Shown here in pieces: positions 8,657 through 16,627 of a stretch of 32,659 nucleotides of DNA; positions within the stretch are counted from its first letter, which is position 1; each line of letters begins with the position of its first letter. The notes beneath the pieces were generated by a model that was not told the origin of the DNA, searched no databases, and saw nothing but the letters and a program-made list of their open reading frames with translations. The position numbers were made by a program, and so were the translations under genes. Source of the DNA: Mesorhizobium sp. WSM4313 (GTDB lineage: Bacteria; Pseudomonadota; Alphaproteobacteria; Rhizobiales; Rhizobiaceae); contig NZ_NSFT01000029.1 of assembly GCF_002294725.1 (NCBI RefSeq), positions 1-32,659 of the forward strand, given 5' to 3'.

Positions 8657-8710
8657 ATGGGCCAGGTTCTTCATGGGAGCGCCACGACGACAGAGGCGGT
8701 CCGTCGGGCG
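8657..8710 (+). pseudogene. IS481-family transposase, N-terminal stub
   Basis: The frame starting at ATG 8657 reads MGQVLHGSATTTEAVRRA, which I recognise as the very start of IS481-type transposases (normally followed by an HTH with the NQKTVAKW motif). After about 18 codons the similarity stops, so only a stub is left. It lies about 200 bp left of the IS256-family element and shows another older transposition or deletion event here. Confidence 0.65.
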
Positions 8711-8916
8711 CCCGCTGATCAAGGGTTTGTTTTCAGCGATGGGATGGTCGCGGGGCTTACGCTCCTAAGGACGACCTTAAGAGCCCAGCCTCGCTACCGT
8801 GCCATGATCGCGCAAGGCGGCCCTCGCCGGAGGCGTACCCGAGGATCGCCCCTGACCAACAAGGAAAAGCCGGATCGACGCGGTCATGTATCCTCTAAGA
8901 GTTGTCATGACGCTTA

Positions 8917-8925
8917 CCTCCTTCA
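8917..8925. repeat. Left target-site duplication of the IS256-family element
   Basis: CCTCCTTCA at 8917-8925 is repeated exactly at 10261-10269 on the other side of the element. The length of 8-9 bp is what IS256-family insertion makes. Confidence 0.85.
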
Positions 8926-10260
8926 GGTTGTGTGCGTCAAGTTCTGCAAAATGGGGCGGCCACGATGCTGGTCATGCGGCTTGGCGTAGAGCGAGCTTCT
9001 TGTGCTCGCGCAGATCGTCCATGTTGATGTAGCGGTTGGCCTCCATCCAGTTCTCGTTGGTCTCGCAGCCAGCGCCCTGACGAGGCGCAGGCAGCTTTCA
9101 TTGGGGAAGATGCGCATGACATTGGTGCGCCGGCGGATTTCCTCATTGTGCCGTTCAAGCATGTTGGTGCTCTTGAGATGCTTGTGATGCTGGCGCGGCA
9201 GGCAAAAGAAGGTCAGCGTGCGCTCGATGGTCTCCTCCACCCAACTCGTCAGTCGCGGATAGCGGCCCGACCATTTGGACAGCCATGCGGCGAGATCGGC
9301 CTTGGCCTCGGCGAGATCGCGCCGGTCATTAGAGCCAGCGCAAGTCCTGCAGGCAGTCGGCGCCGTGCTTTCTCGGCAGGTGATCGAGCGCGTTCCTGAG
9401 GAAGTGGACGTAGCAGCGCTGCCAGGCGGCTTCGGGGATCACCTCGCCGATCGCCGCGACCAGGCCGGCATGATTGGCGGAGACAACCAGCTCGACGCCC
9501 TTGGGGCTGCGCGCCTTCAGCGCGACGAGGAAATCCCTCCAGGCCGAGCGGCTTTCGCGATTGGCCATCTCGACGGCCAGGATCTGGCGCCGGCCGTCCC
9601 AGTCGATGCCGACAGCGATCAGCACCGCCTGGCTCATGACGACGCCGGCCTCACGCACCTTCTCTTAGCGCGCATCGAGGATGAGGTAAGGAAACGGCTC
9701 TTGAAGGGGGCGCCTGGCAAAGGCAGCGAGGCTCTCGTCCAGCCGCTTGTTGATGGCCGAGATCGACGAGGCCGAGAACGCATGGCCGCACAGCTCTTCC
9801 GTGATCGCCTTGACCTTGCGGGTCGACACGCCCTGCACATACATCTCCGCAAGCGTCGCCACCAAGGCCCGCTCCGAACGCTGGTAACGCTCGAGAAGCT
9901 CGGTCGAGAAGCGGCCGGCCCGGTCCTGCGGAACCCGCAGCTCAAGCTTGCCGACCCGCGTGACAAGGGTGCGGCCGTAATAACCCGAGCGGTAGCCGAG
10001 CCGCTCAGGTGTGCGCTCGCTCTTCGAAGCCCCCAGCGCCTCGTCCATCTCGGCCTCGAGTACCTCCTGCATCACCGCACGGATCACTTCGTGAAGTCCG
10101 TCCGGGTCCGAAAGCAGAATGTCTTTGATGGCAGCGCTGCCGGTCTTACTTTCAATCTTGGTCATGGTGGCGTTCCTTCGCGGGAATCGGTGACGTGAAC
10201 AATCACCAGCCTGCCATGACCGCCCTCTCTCAGCGAATTTGCAGAACTGTCAGCACACAC
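8926..10260 (-). mobile_element. IS256-family insertion sequence (about 1,335 bp), inactive
   Basis: The element is bounded by the repeated CCTCCTTCA. Reading inward, the left end is GGTTGTGTGCGTCAAGTTCT and the right end GTGTGTGCTGACAGTTCTGC; both go on with GCAAA, forming imperfect inverted repeats of about 24 bp. One transposase gene, read leftwards, fills it. The insertion lies inside a GNAT-like reading frame (10433 leftwards). The clean target duplication implies simple insertion without later rearrangement at the ends, while the transposase has since decayed. Confidence 0.88.
8972..10165 (-). pseudogene. IS256-family transposase, broken
   Basis: Read from ATG 10165 leftwards, this is an almost complete IS256-type (mutator) transposase of about 400 codons with three lesions. 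A TAA at 9665-9667 replaces the Tyr codon after LILDAR. An extra base near 9328 turns the expected LRWLYDRRD into a stop and shifts the frame. A one-base deletion near 9076 shifts the last 30 codons, which otherwise would end with NMDDLREHKKLALRQAA. The usual DDH around the second catalytic Asp reads SANHAGL, so that acidic residue also seems lost. The recognisable segments include YVQGVSTRKVKAITEELCG and HLKSTNMLERHNEEIRRRT. Confidence 0.88.
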
Positions 10261-10269
10261 CCTCCTTCA
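10261..10269. repeat. Right target-site duplication of the IS256-family element
   Basis: This exact CCTCCTTCA pairs with 8917-8925 and marks the right edge of the element. Confidence 0.85.
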
Positions 10270-10433
10270 TCACAAACCCAACCGAACAACTGGGCAGGTG
10301 TTCCAAAAAACGCCGAGTTCCAATAAGGACTCAGGTCCTGGTCCGCTATTGTCACCCCTTCCAAGTCGATGTGTTCGTCACAAATCTTGCGCAATTGAGA
10401 AAGGTCGCCCGGGCGTACAACTCTGATTTCCAC
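10261..10433 (-). pseudogene. GNAT acetyltransferase, 5' fragment cut by the IS256-family element
   Basis: A GTG at 10433, with GGAG six bases upstream, opens a frame reading MEIRVVRPGDLSQLRKICDE, a typical GNAT N-terminus. The frame continues for about 58 codons to the insertion at 10261. Rejoining the DNA across one copy of the target duplication gives GGKRHDNS and then a TAG at 8895-8897, so the gene was probably already truncated before the insertion. The acetyl-CoA-binding half is absent. It lies downstream of the other broken GNAT and ehuB-like genes on the same strand. Confidence 0.65.
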
Positions 10434-10703
10434 AGTATTCTCCTGCTTCTCGTTCCGGCACACGTCAGGGGATTTGCTTGCGCAGTTGCCTGATGTGGCA
10501 GGTGAGCCAGCCCGCATATTGGCCGTCGTATTGTGGGCCGCGACGCTCACATGTGCGCACCCGATGAAGTGTAGATGTGTTTGTTTCAGGCAATGAGGCG
10601 CGTCTTGTGAGCACCGCCACGGTGGACCTGAAATCGCCTCACAGACGCTTGCCCACTGAACACGTCCCCGCCATGACCGGGGACGTGTTAAGGCACATTG
10701 CCT

Positions 10704-11335
10704 TCAGCCTCTGCAGAGGTCAGCGGTCTTGCTGCCGTCCGCAGGTTGTCTTTGCCGTAGCCGTATTTGCCGAATACTGCCATCATTTCGCCAGAGCCAA
10801 CATAGTCCTGCATACGGCATTGAACGCGTCGACCGCAGCCTGCTCGTTGAGCTCGAAGGCGATAGCAGGATAGTTGGCTGGCGCGATGAACGAATCGGCC
10901 AGCTCAAGGCTGTGGTCCTTCTTAACAAGTCCAGTCGCTGTAAAGTAGTCGAGGGCACCGGCGGCGGCGCGACAGCCTGTCCGCCGGCGGTCCGGCGACC
11001 TGCATGATTTTGTCGTCGGCGATGCCTGACTTTTTCGCGTCCTGGACCGCGGTGTAGCCTGTATCACTGACGAAGGTGAGTCCCTTGTCACGCACATCCT
11101 CATAAGAATGCAGCCCTTCCGGGTTGCCCTTAGGCACCAGCAGTGCGCCTCTCTCCGTAGCGATCGGTTCGCTGAACAGCACGTTGCGGCAGCGCTCCGG
11201 CTTGATCCACATGCCGGCCGTGATGAAGTCGAAGCGGCTAGCCTGCAGGCCGGGGACAAGTGAGCCCCATTCGGTTACGACCGGCTCGATTCTATTCTCG
11301 TGTTTTTGCGCGACGCACGCAAATGCCAGACAATC
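10704..11335 (-). pseudogene. EhuB-like ABC transporter substrate-binding protein, degenerate copy A
   Basis: Three minus-strand frames line up with the intact EhuB at 20430-21302. The first reads RIEPVVTEWGSLVPGLQASR to IMQVAGPP, the second AAAGALDYFTATGLVKKDHS through EQAAVDAFNAV, and the third QDYVGSGEMMAVFGKYGYGK then PDGSKTADLCRG. At least three frameshifts separate them, and about the first 80 codons, including the signal peptide, are missing. The stop is at 10704-10706. The remnant follows a broken GNAT gene by about 30 bp on the same strand. It is related to, but clearly diverged from, the copy at 18314-18852. Confidence 0.88.
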
Positions 11336-11366
11336 CGATCCCCAAATTAATTCCCAGCACCGCAGG

Positions 11367-11832
11367 TTATTTGGTGTCCGCTTTTTCAACGAGACGCTCC
11401 ATGAGCGTGCTGTAGGCGACAAAACCGGTGTGAGACCAGAAGGTCTTGCGGCCAGGATTGGTCTCCAGCACGTCGAGGAAAATCCTTGATTTGTTGTGGA
11501 AACGAGACCGAATAAGCAGCTCAAGGGTCCTGCAGCCAATCTCCGAACGTCGGTGTTGGCAGCTGACGTAGAATTGCCTCAAAAAGACGCGTTGCCCACT
11601 CGGCTCCGCATTGTCTGGCTCCAAACGATGAGTGGCGAGGCCCACAATCTCGCCGTTCTGGCTGAAGAGGTCGACCATCCAAATTTCGCGATTCACCAAC
11701 TGAATAAACCGCTCCTTGAGTTCTGAAACCGTCATCGGGGTTTCGATGCTTCTCGGCCTCGATCAACTCGCGGTTCAACATTGCCAACTTGTCGAAATCT
11801 TCGGCGGCAGCTCTGCGAATCTCAATTGTCTC
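11367..11832 (-). pseudogene. GNAT acetyltransferase with a single-base frameshift
   Basis: One frame gives ETIEIRRAAAEDFDKLAMLN to EAEKHRNP. A second, entered at about 11735, gives MTVSELKERFIQLVNREIWM through GFVAYSTLMERLVEKADTK. Removing one G in CCCCGATGACG would join them as HRNPMTVSELKERF, the usual order in this GNAT group. One extra base is thus the only evident lesion, apart from the lack of a clear start codon upstream of the first segment. The acetyl-CoA loop (about QHRRSEIGCRTL) is weak compared with RRxGIG. Whether the frameshift is real or a sequencing error cannot be told from this window. Confidence 0.75.
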
Positions 11833-12063
11833 TGAAGCACTGTGATCCTCTCCTGACCCATGCGACCCACGCAGCGGGCTAGGCAATGCGCTCCTACATG
11901 TCCGTGGTGGGTAAAGCCCGTCCGCAGCCAAAAATCCTATGATTAGAGTTGTTCTCGATGACCTCCGATACGGATTCTCTCGCCGGGCTTATTTCGATTT
12001 GGTCGAGGTCATTGAATCCTGCATCGCCCGACAGCCGCGCCGTCGGTAGGGATCAGCAAGCGT

Positions 12064-13524
12064 TCAATTTCCAGATGGTGGCTGCGAGAGGCGGATACCA
12101 ACGTTTCTCGTCTGAACGTAGCCGTCCAGCGCTTCCTGACCCTTCTCCCTGCCGTAGCCGGACTGGTTTATCCCACCGAACGGTGTTTCCACCCCGCCCA
12201 CATACCACCCATTCACGTACACTTGACCGGCCCAAAGGCGGTCGGCGGTCCAGAGGGCCCGGTCAATATCCCGCGTGAACACGCCCGCTGCCAGACCGTG
12301 AACGGTGTCGTTCGCGAGATTGACGGCCATTCCCGGATTATCGAACGTGGTAACGGCAAGAACAGGACCGAATACTTCTTGCTGGAAGAGATTGCTGTCT
12401 CGCGCGACATCGGCAAACACCGTGGCCGCCATAAAGTAACCGCTCCGCTCCGAAAGCGCAGTCCCGCCGGTTACGAGTCGCGCGCCCTGCGAGAGGGCCG
12501 TCTGGCAGGCCCGCTCAACTCCTTGTCGTTGGTTTCGGGAGATCAACGGGGTGATGTCGCAGTTTTCGCGTCCTGGACCGACCGACAGTCCTTCGACGCA
12601 GACCCTCACTCTTTCCACCAGTTTGTCTGCAATAGAACGTTCCACAATAAGACGTGTAAGGTTGTTGCAATTCTGGCCTGCATTCAGAAAGGTCCCGACG
12701 CGTACCGCTTCCACAACGCAGTCGAGGTCGGCATCGGAATACACAACTGCAGCCGACTTTCCGCCCAGTTCCATTATGCAGGGCACGATCCGATCCGCTG
12801 CCGTCTTGAGCACCGTCCGCCCAGTAGTAATCGAGCCCGTGAAGACGATGTGGCGAACGTCGGGATGTTCGATCAGCGCCTGGCCTGCCGTTTGGCCGTA
12901 TCCAGTGAGCACGTTGACCGCTCCGGCAGGCAGCCCCGCTGTCTCACAGGCACGCGCAAGTTCAACTCCGGAAAGGGGAGCTAGTTCCGGCGACTTCACC
13001 ACGACTGAGTTGCCGGTTGCGATGGCGCAGGCCAGCGAGCGGGCCGTCAGTTCAAGTGGACCATTCCACGGAACGATCTGGGCGGACACGCCGAAGGGAC
13101 TTCTGACTGTGTAGTTGACCAGGTTGGCCCCGCGCGGGATCGAGCGCCCTTCAAGTTTGTCGGCCAAGCCACCATAGTATCGCAGGTATCTGATGGCGGT
13201 CTGAACCTCGCCATCGGCAAGTTCCAATGCCTTCCCCGTCTCCGCGCAGTTAATGGCTGCGATCTCGTCGAAACGCGCTTCAAGGGCGTCGGCAACGCGA
13301 AACAACATGCGACCGCGATCATACGGATGCATGTCTATCAGCACGCGGTCGCGAAAAACGCGGTGAGCAGCAGTAACGGCAAGCTCGATGTCTTGGGGTC
13401 CTGCTTCAGCTACGACAGCAATCGTTTCGGCGCTCGCCGGGTCATCGACCTCGATGCGTGTGCCGGACACAGAATCCCGCCACTCGCCATCGATATAATT
13501 TTTGACTACGTCGTTGCTGGCCAT
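12064..13524 (-). CDS. NAD(P)-dependent aldehyde dehydrogenase (DoeC/y4uC-like)
   Basis: The 486-residue product is a full-length aldehyde dehydrogenase that oxidises an aldehyde to its acid in the cytosol. Visible elements are the cofactor segment IVPWNGPLELTARSLACAIA, GSITTGR, the general base Glu252 in MELGGKSA, and the nucleophile Cys286 in NAGQNCNN, 34 residues later as in the family. The C-terminal PFGGINQSGYGREKG motif is also present. The ATG at 13524 has AGAGGA just upstream. It lies 225 bp after the EctB-like aminotransferase on the same strand. In ectoine breakdown, DoeC oxidises aspartate semialdehyde made by the DoeD aminotransferase, so that role is the leading inference; succinate semialdehyde or an amino-aldehyde is the alternative. 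Confidence 0.9.
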   Translation of the reverse strand: MASNDVVKNYIDGEWRDSVSGTRIEVDDPASAETIAVVAEAGPQDIELAVTAAHRVFRDRVLIDMHPYDRGRMLFRVADALEARFDEIAAINCAETGKALELADGEVQTAIRYLRYYGGLADKLEGRSIPRGANLVNYTVRSPFGVSAQIVPWNGPLELTARSLACAIATGNSVVVKSPELAPLSGVELARACETAGLPAGAVNVLTGYGQTAGQALIEHPDVRHIVFTGSITTGRTVLKTAADRIVPCIMELGGKSAAVVYSDADLDCVVEAVRVGTFLNAGQNCNNLTRLIVERSIADKLVERVRVCVEGLSVGPGRENCDITPLISRNQRQGVERACQTALSQGARLVTGGTALSERSGYFMAATVFADVARDSNLFQQEVFGPVLAVTTFDNPGMAVNLANDTVHGLAAGVFTRDIDRALWTADRLWAGQVYVNGWYVGGVETPFGGINQSGYGREKGQEALDGYVQTRNVGIRLSQPPSGN

Positions 13525-13749
13525 CCAGTCCTCTTTCTTATCGCTCGATTTTCTTCGAATTGGCGCAGCGACAGTGGTCGGCGCCGCAGGAAGAACGGCA
13601 ACCGTGGTATCGGTCCGGCAGTGAAAGCCCTAGTCTGCCGTTCAGCCGCTCCGAGTTCGCCCACTGCCACATGCCACGGAACGGCCTTCCCGTTCCGTGA
13701 CTGCGAGCGGCCCGATTTTGGACCTGCTAGTGGCCCGGTGCTTTGTCGG

Positions 13750-15066
13750 CTAGCGAGCCGCGCCTCCACCGTCGAGGGTAGTCGCTACTGCGCCAATGCT
13801 GTCGCGAATGATGGACAGACCACGCCGAAGGTCAGCCTCGGCGATGGTGAGGGCAGTCATGAACTTAAGCACCTCACCGTATGAGCCGGCGATCTCGATC
13901 ACCAAGCCCCGACGAAAAGCCTCCTGGGAGACCAGACCTGGCAAGGAGTGGTGCTTCGGTGAAACGAGTCCGTACATCAGACCGCGGCCTCGCACGCTCA
14001 GGCCGAGGGTGGGGAATTCCTCGGTAATCGCGTTGAGTTCTTGGACCAAGATCGCAGACTTGCGAGCGATCTCATCCTCGAACTTGGAGTCGGACCAGTA
14101 AGCTTCGAGGGCCGCACGAGCAGTGACGAAAGCATAGTTGTTGCCTCTGAAGGTCCCGGTGTGTGCGCCCGGGGCCCAGACATCAAGTTCAGGCTTGATG
14201 AGAATAAGGGCCATTGGGGTTCCGATCGCCGACAAAGATTTGGACAGGGTAACGATGTCCGGCACAATTGCAGCCGCTTCGAAACTGAAGAAACTGCCCG
14301 CGCGACCGACCCCGGCCTGGATGTCATCGAGGATCATCAAGATTCCGTGCCGCGACGTTAGCTCGCGCAGCCGTTGCAGCCAAGTAACGCTCGCAGCATT
14401 GATGCCGCCTTCACCTTGGATCCCTTCCAGGATCACCGCGGCAGGTTTGTCGAGGCCACTGTTGGGGTCATTGAGAAGCTTTTCGAAGTAATCGATTGTG
14501 TCAACTGACGCCCCCAGGTAGCCTTCGTATGGCAACGATGTCACATGGGCGAGGGGAAACCCGGCAGCGGCCCGGTGCTCCTTGTTTCCCATCGCTGCCA
14601 ATGCTCCAGCGCTTTCCCCATGGAACGAGTTGGTAAACGAGACGATGTTCGATCTCCCGGTCACCTGGCGAGCCAGTTTTAGACTCGCTTCGACCGCGTT
14701 CGTACCTGTGGGGCCGGGAAACTGTAATTTGTATGTCAGACCACGAGGCTTGAGAATGTATCGCTCGAAAGCTTCGATGAAGGCTTTCTTGGCCGTCGTG
14801 GCAAGGTCCAGCCCATGCACAATTCCGTCGCGCTCGATATAATCCAGCAGCGCCTTCTTGATGACGGGGTTGTTGTGCCCATAATTCAAAACGCCTGCAC
14901 CGGCGAAAAAGTCGAGATATTCCCGACCGTCTGCAGCGATGAGAGTGGTCCCGACTCCGCGATCGAATAGGGCGGGGAAGGCGCGGACGTAGCTGCGCAC
15001 CTCAGACTCCAGGCGATTGAAAACCGCGAGACCTGCATCCATTTCAGGTGCGAATTGCTTGCTCAT
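13750..15066 (-). CDS. Class III PLP aminotransferase, EctB/DoeD-like (diaminobutyrate-2-oxoglutarate transaminase)
   Basis: The 438-residue enzyme closely follows EctB as I remember it: DFFAGAGVLNYGHNNP, DGIVHGLDLATTAKKAF, LQFPGPTGTNAVEASLKLAR, ILEGIQGEGGINAAS and GTFRGNNYAFVTARAALEAY. The PLP-binding lysine is Lys276 in VTLSKSLSAIG, and LDDIQAGVGR carries the Asp that contacts the pyridine nitrogen. It would interconvert aspartate semialdehyde and L-2,4-diaminobutyrate with glutamate. The ATG at 15066 is preferred because GAGG lies just upstream; the longer frame to 15177 has no support. No ectA or ectC is present, so ectoine synthesis is unlikely and catabolism (DoeD role) or supply of diaminobutyrate for another product is more plausible. 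It heads the minus-strand series. Confidence 0.9.
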   Translation of the reverse strand: MSKQFAPEMDAGLAVFNRLESEVRSYVRAFPALFDRGVGTTLIAADGREYLDFFAGAGVLNYGHNNPVIKKALLDYIERDGIVHGLDLATTAKKAFIEAFERYILKPRGLTYKLQFPGPTGTNAVEASLKLARQVTGRSNIVSFTNSFHGESAGALAAMGNKEHRAAAGFPLAHVTSLPYEGYLGASVDTIDYFEKLLNDPNSGLDKPAAVILEGIQGEGGINAASVTWLQRLRELTSRHGILMILDDIQAGVGRAGSFFSFEAAAIVPDIVTLSKSLSAIGTPMALILIKPELDVWAPGAHTGTFRGNNYAFVTARAALEAYWSDSKFEDEIARKSAILVQELNAITEEFPTLGLSVRGRGLMYGLVSPKHHSLPGLVSQEAFRRGLVIEIAGSYGEVLKFMTALTIAEADLRRGLSIIRDSIGAVATTLDGGGAAR

Positions 15067-15169
15067 AGGCGAACTCCTCAATCTGAAGCCTGCAAAGCCA
15101 GGCCTCTTCTGCTTTATGAAGTGGCGTGTAGGTGCCGTTGTGAGACAATAGCGCGCTACATTGGGCGCC

Positions 15170-15185
15170 TTGCGCAAATTCTGAG
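15170..15185. promoter_or_regulatory. Possible AsnC/Lrp operator half, aminotransferase side
   Basis: TTGCGCAAATTCTGAG lies about 105 bp upstream of the aminotransferase start. Its core TGCGCAAATT (15171-15180) occurs again exactly at 15656-15665, just before the AsnC-type gene. The role as an operator is inferred from the repetition and position. Confidence 0.35.
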
Positions 15186-15201
15186 CGGCGGGATGCAGTA
15201 A

Positions 15202-15230
15202 TTATGCGAAATTGCCGGCAGGTTGCATAA
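15202..15230. promoter_or_regulatory. Inverted repeat in the divergent promoter region
   Basis: TTATGCGA (15202-15209) and TTGCATAA (15223-15230) form an imperfect dyad with 13 bases between the arms, upstream of the aminotransferase. The TGCGAA/TTGCAT elements resemble those ahead of ehuB. This could be an operator for the AsnC-type regulator. Confidence 0.35.
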
Positions 15231-15654
15231 GGCCGGCGGTTTGTGTGGCTGCGGTGACGATTTTTCCCAACCACCTCAAGACGGCTGCATTTGATGCAGC
15301 AACCGGGGCAGGCGAACCTAGCGCTCGATTCCCTATACACAGATGAGACTCTTGGCAGCGTGAGCCAACGAATGGAAGCCGAAGCGCGGAAATAGAGGTC
15401 CCCCCTATCATCATCGTCCAGTCGGCTTAGCGTTTAAGTTCCGAGACGTTTCCTCGGCCGAACTGGGCGCAAGGCCTCGGCTTTTGACCGTCGGCTGCCA
15501 TTGTCAGTTGGGCGATGGTGGACAGCACTCTTCGGCCAATGGCTATAACTGACGTCGAGGACGATAGCCGACTTTGGTCCCATGCCTGGCCTGATCGTTT
15601 GGGCTTCCGTCTGCGCGGGGTTGAGGCTACAGTCGAGTGCATATCGCAGTTTTT

Positions 15655-15669
15655 CTGCGCAAATTGCAG
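15655..15669. promoter_or_regulatory. Possible autoregulatory operator of the AsnC-type gene
   Basis: CTGCGCAAATTGCAG is an imperfect 15-bp palindrome (CTGC and GCAG arms), the length usual for Lrp/AsnC sites, ending 18 bp before the start codon at 15688. Confidence 0.4.
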
Positions 15670-15687
15670 CTATTCCGGAGAATGACC

Positions 15688-16152
15688 ATGGAATTGGATC
15701 GGATAGATCTGAAAATCTTAAGCGCTGTTCAGCGCAACAATCGCCAAACAACGGAAGAATTGGGCCAACTGGCCGGTATATCGCCCACGGCCTGTCAGCG
15801 GCGATTGAAGCAGTTGCGACAAATTGGCGTAATTGAGGCTGATGTTGCAATCGTGTCGCCTGAGGCGGTGGGCAGGTCCCTGATGATGCTGGTCTTGGTC
15901 GACATTGAGCGCTATCGTTCCGACGTCATCGATCGCTTCAAGCAGTCTCTACAGAAGGCGCCTGAAGTAATGAGCGCGTATGCGGTCACCGGTAACGCCG
16001 ATTTCGTTCTCCTTCTCTCCGTGCGTGACTTGGCAGAGTACGACGCATTCTCGAGGCGTTTCTTCTTTGATAGCCCGGCTGTTAGAAATTACAGCACGAT
16101 GATTGTGATGGATCGCACGAAGGTAACCTTGGCGGTGCCAATCGATGTATAG
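15688..16152 (+). CDS. Lrp/AsnC-family transcriptional regulator (DoeX/y4tD-like)
   Basis: The 154-residue protein has an N-terminal winged HTH (about 1-60; LDRIDLKILSAVQRNN then TTEELGQLAGISPTACQRRL) and a C-terminal RAM ligand-binding domain (about 68-150; SAYAVTGNADFVLLLSVRDL), a standard AsnC architecture. ATG 15688 is preferred over ATG 15682 because GGAG at 15677-15680 is seven bases away from it. The gene is divergent from the aminotransferase with 621 bp between, which suits control of the minus-strand catabolic series. Ectoine catabolic clusters carry an AsnC-type regulator, DoeX, which responds to diaminobutyrate derivatives; the same role here is inference. Confidence 0.9.
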   Translation: MELDRIDLKILSAVQRNNRQTTEELGQLAGISPTACQRRLKQLRQIGVIEADVAIVSPEAVGRSLMMLVLVDIERYRSDVIDRFKQSLQKAPEVMSAYAVTGNADFVLLLSVRDLAEYDAFSRRFFFDSPAVRNYSTMIVMDRTKVTLAVPIDV

Positions 16153-16627
16153 AACGCGCAATCTTACGCGCATTCAACAACTGGTTGATCCGATTCACCG
16201 ATGACTGGCGCAAGGGTCAGCCGCCTTGCCCGCCGGCCATGATTGGGACGGGAGTTTTCGTACCGCTAAAGCGGCGATGGAGCGCAAGGCGAAGCATCAT
16301 TCTGCTCCTTACAACGGCCTCGTCAGCGCGATGCTGCAAAAGCACTTCTGGACCTACCGGGCTGCATTCTGATGTATCTCGCGATAGGTTTGTCCCCTTC
16401 AGTCGCGATGCGCTTTGTCCACTTAAGTCACGACGCTCCGGCATCGCCTTCAGCCCTGATGGACTGCTGGCAAGGTCATGTTTAAACGTTCCGCCCCGTT
16501 GGGAGGCCGCCATAATGCGAATCTCTTAAGAATGCGCTGATTTCCTGCGTCCTGCAAGATAATTGCGCGTTTTTGCTTGCTCGCCGTCTGCTAGATTTTT
16601 GCCCGACTCAGACATTTGCGAGTTTGC
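16153..16627. other. Region upstream of the second GMC copy, no recognised gene
   Basis: A plus-strand open frame runs over 16185-16529, but its sequence is not recognisable and changes character along its length. A shorter frame near 16249-16374 (AKAAMERKAKHHSAPYNGLV) also has no family I can name. The promoter of the GMC copy, if any, should lie here. TGCGAAT at 16516-16522 resembles elements ahead of ehuB. Confidence 0.4.
16389..16438 (+). repeat. Imperfect tandem repeat, two 25-bp units
   Basis: TTTGTCCCCTTCAGTCGCGA (starting at 16389) is followed by TTTGTCCACTTAAGTCACGA (starting at 16414). A third, weaker copy may exist near 16447 (GCCTTCAGCCCTGATG). The function is unknown. Confidence 0.5.

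Noticed and set aside
9275..10198. A 307-codon open frame on the plus strand
   Set aside because: It is the antisense shadow of the IS256-family transposase, which has clear homology on the minus strand.
12223..13114. Plus-strand open frames opposite the aldehyde dehydrogenase
   Set aside because: They are antisense shadows of a gene with all catalytic motifs on the minus strand.
13750..15066. Ectoine biosynthesis (ectABC) operon
   Set aside because: The EctB-like enzyme stands without ectA or ectC homologues; the intact GNAT is far away and does not obviously resemble EctA.
15067..15177. Longer N-terminus for the EctB-like aminotransferase
   Set aside because: ATG 15066 has GAGG just upstream and the protein family starts there; the added 37 residues are unlike any relative.
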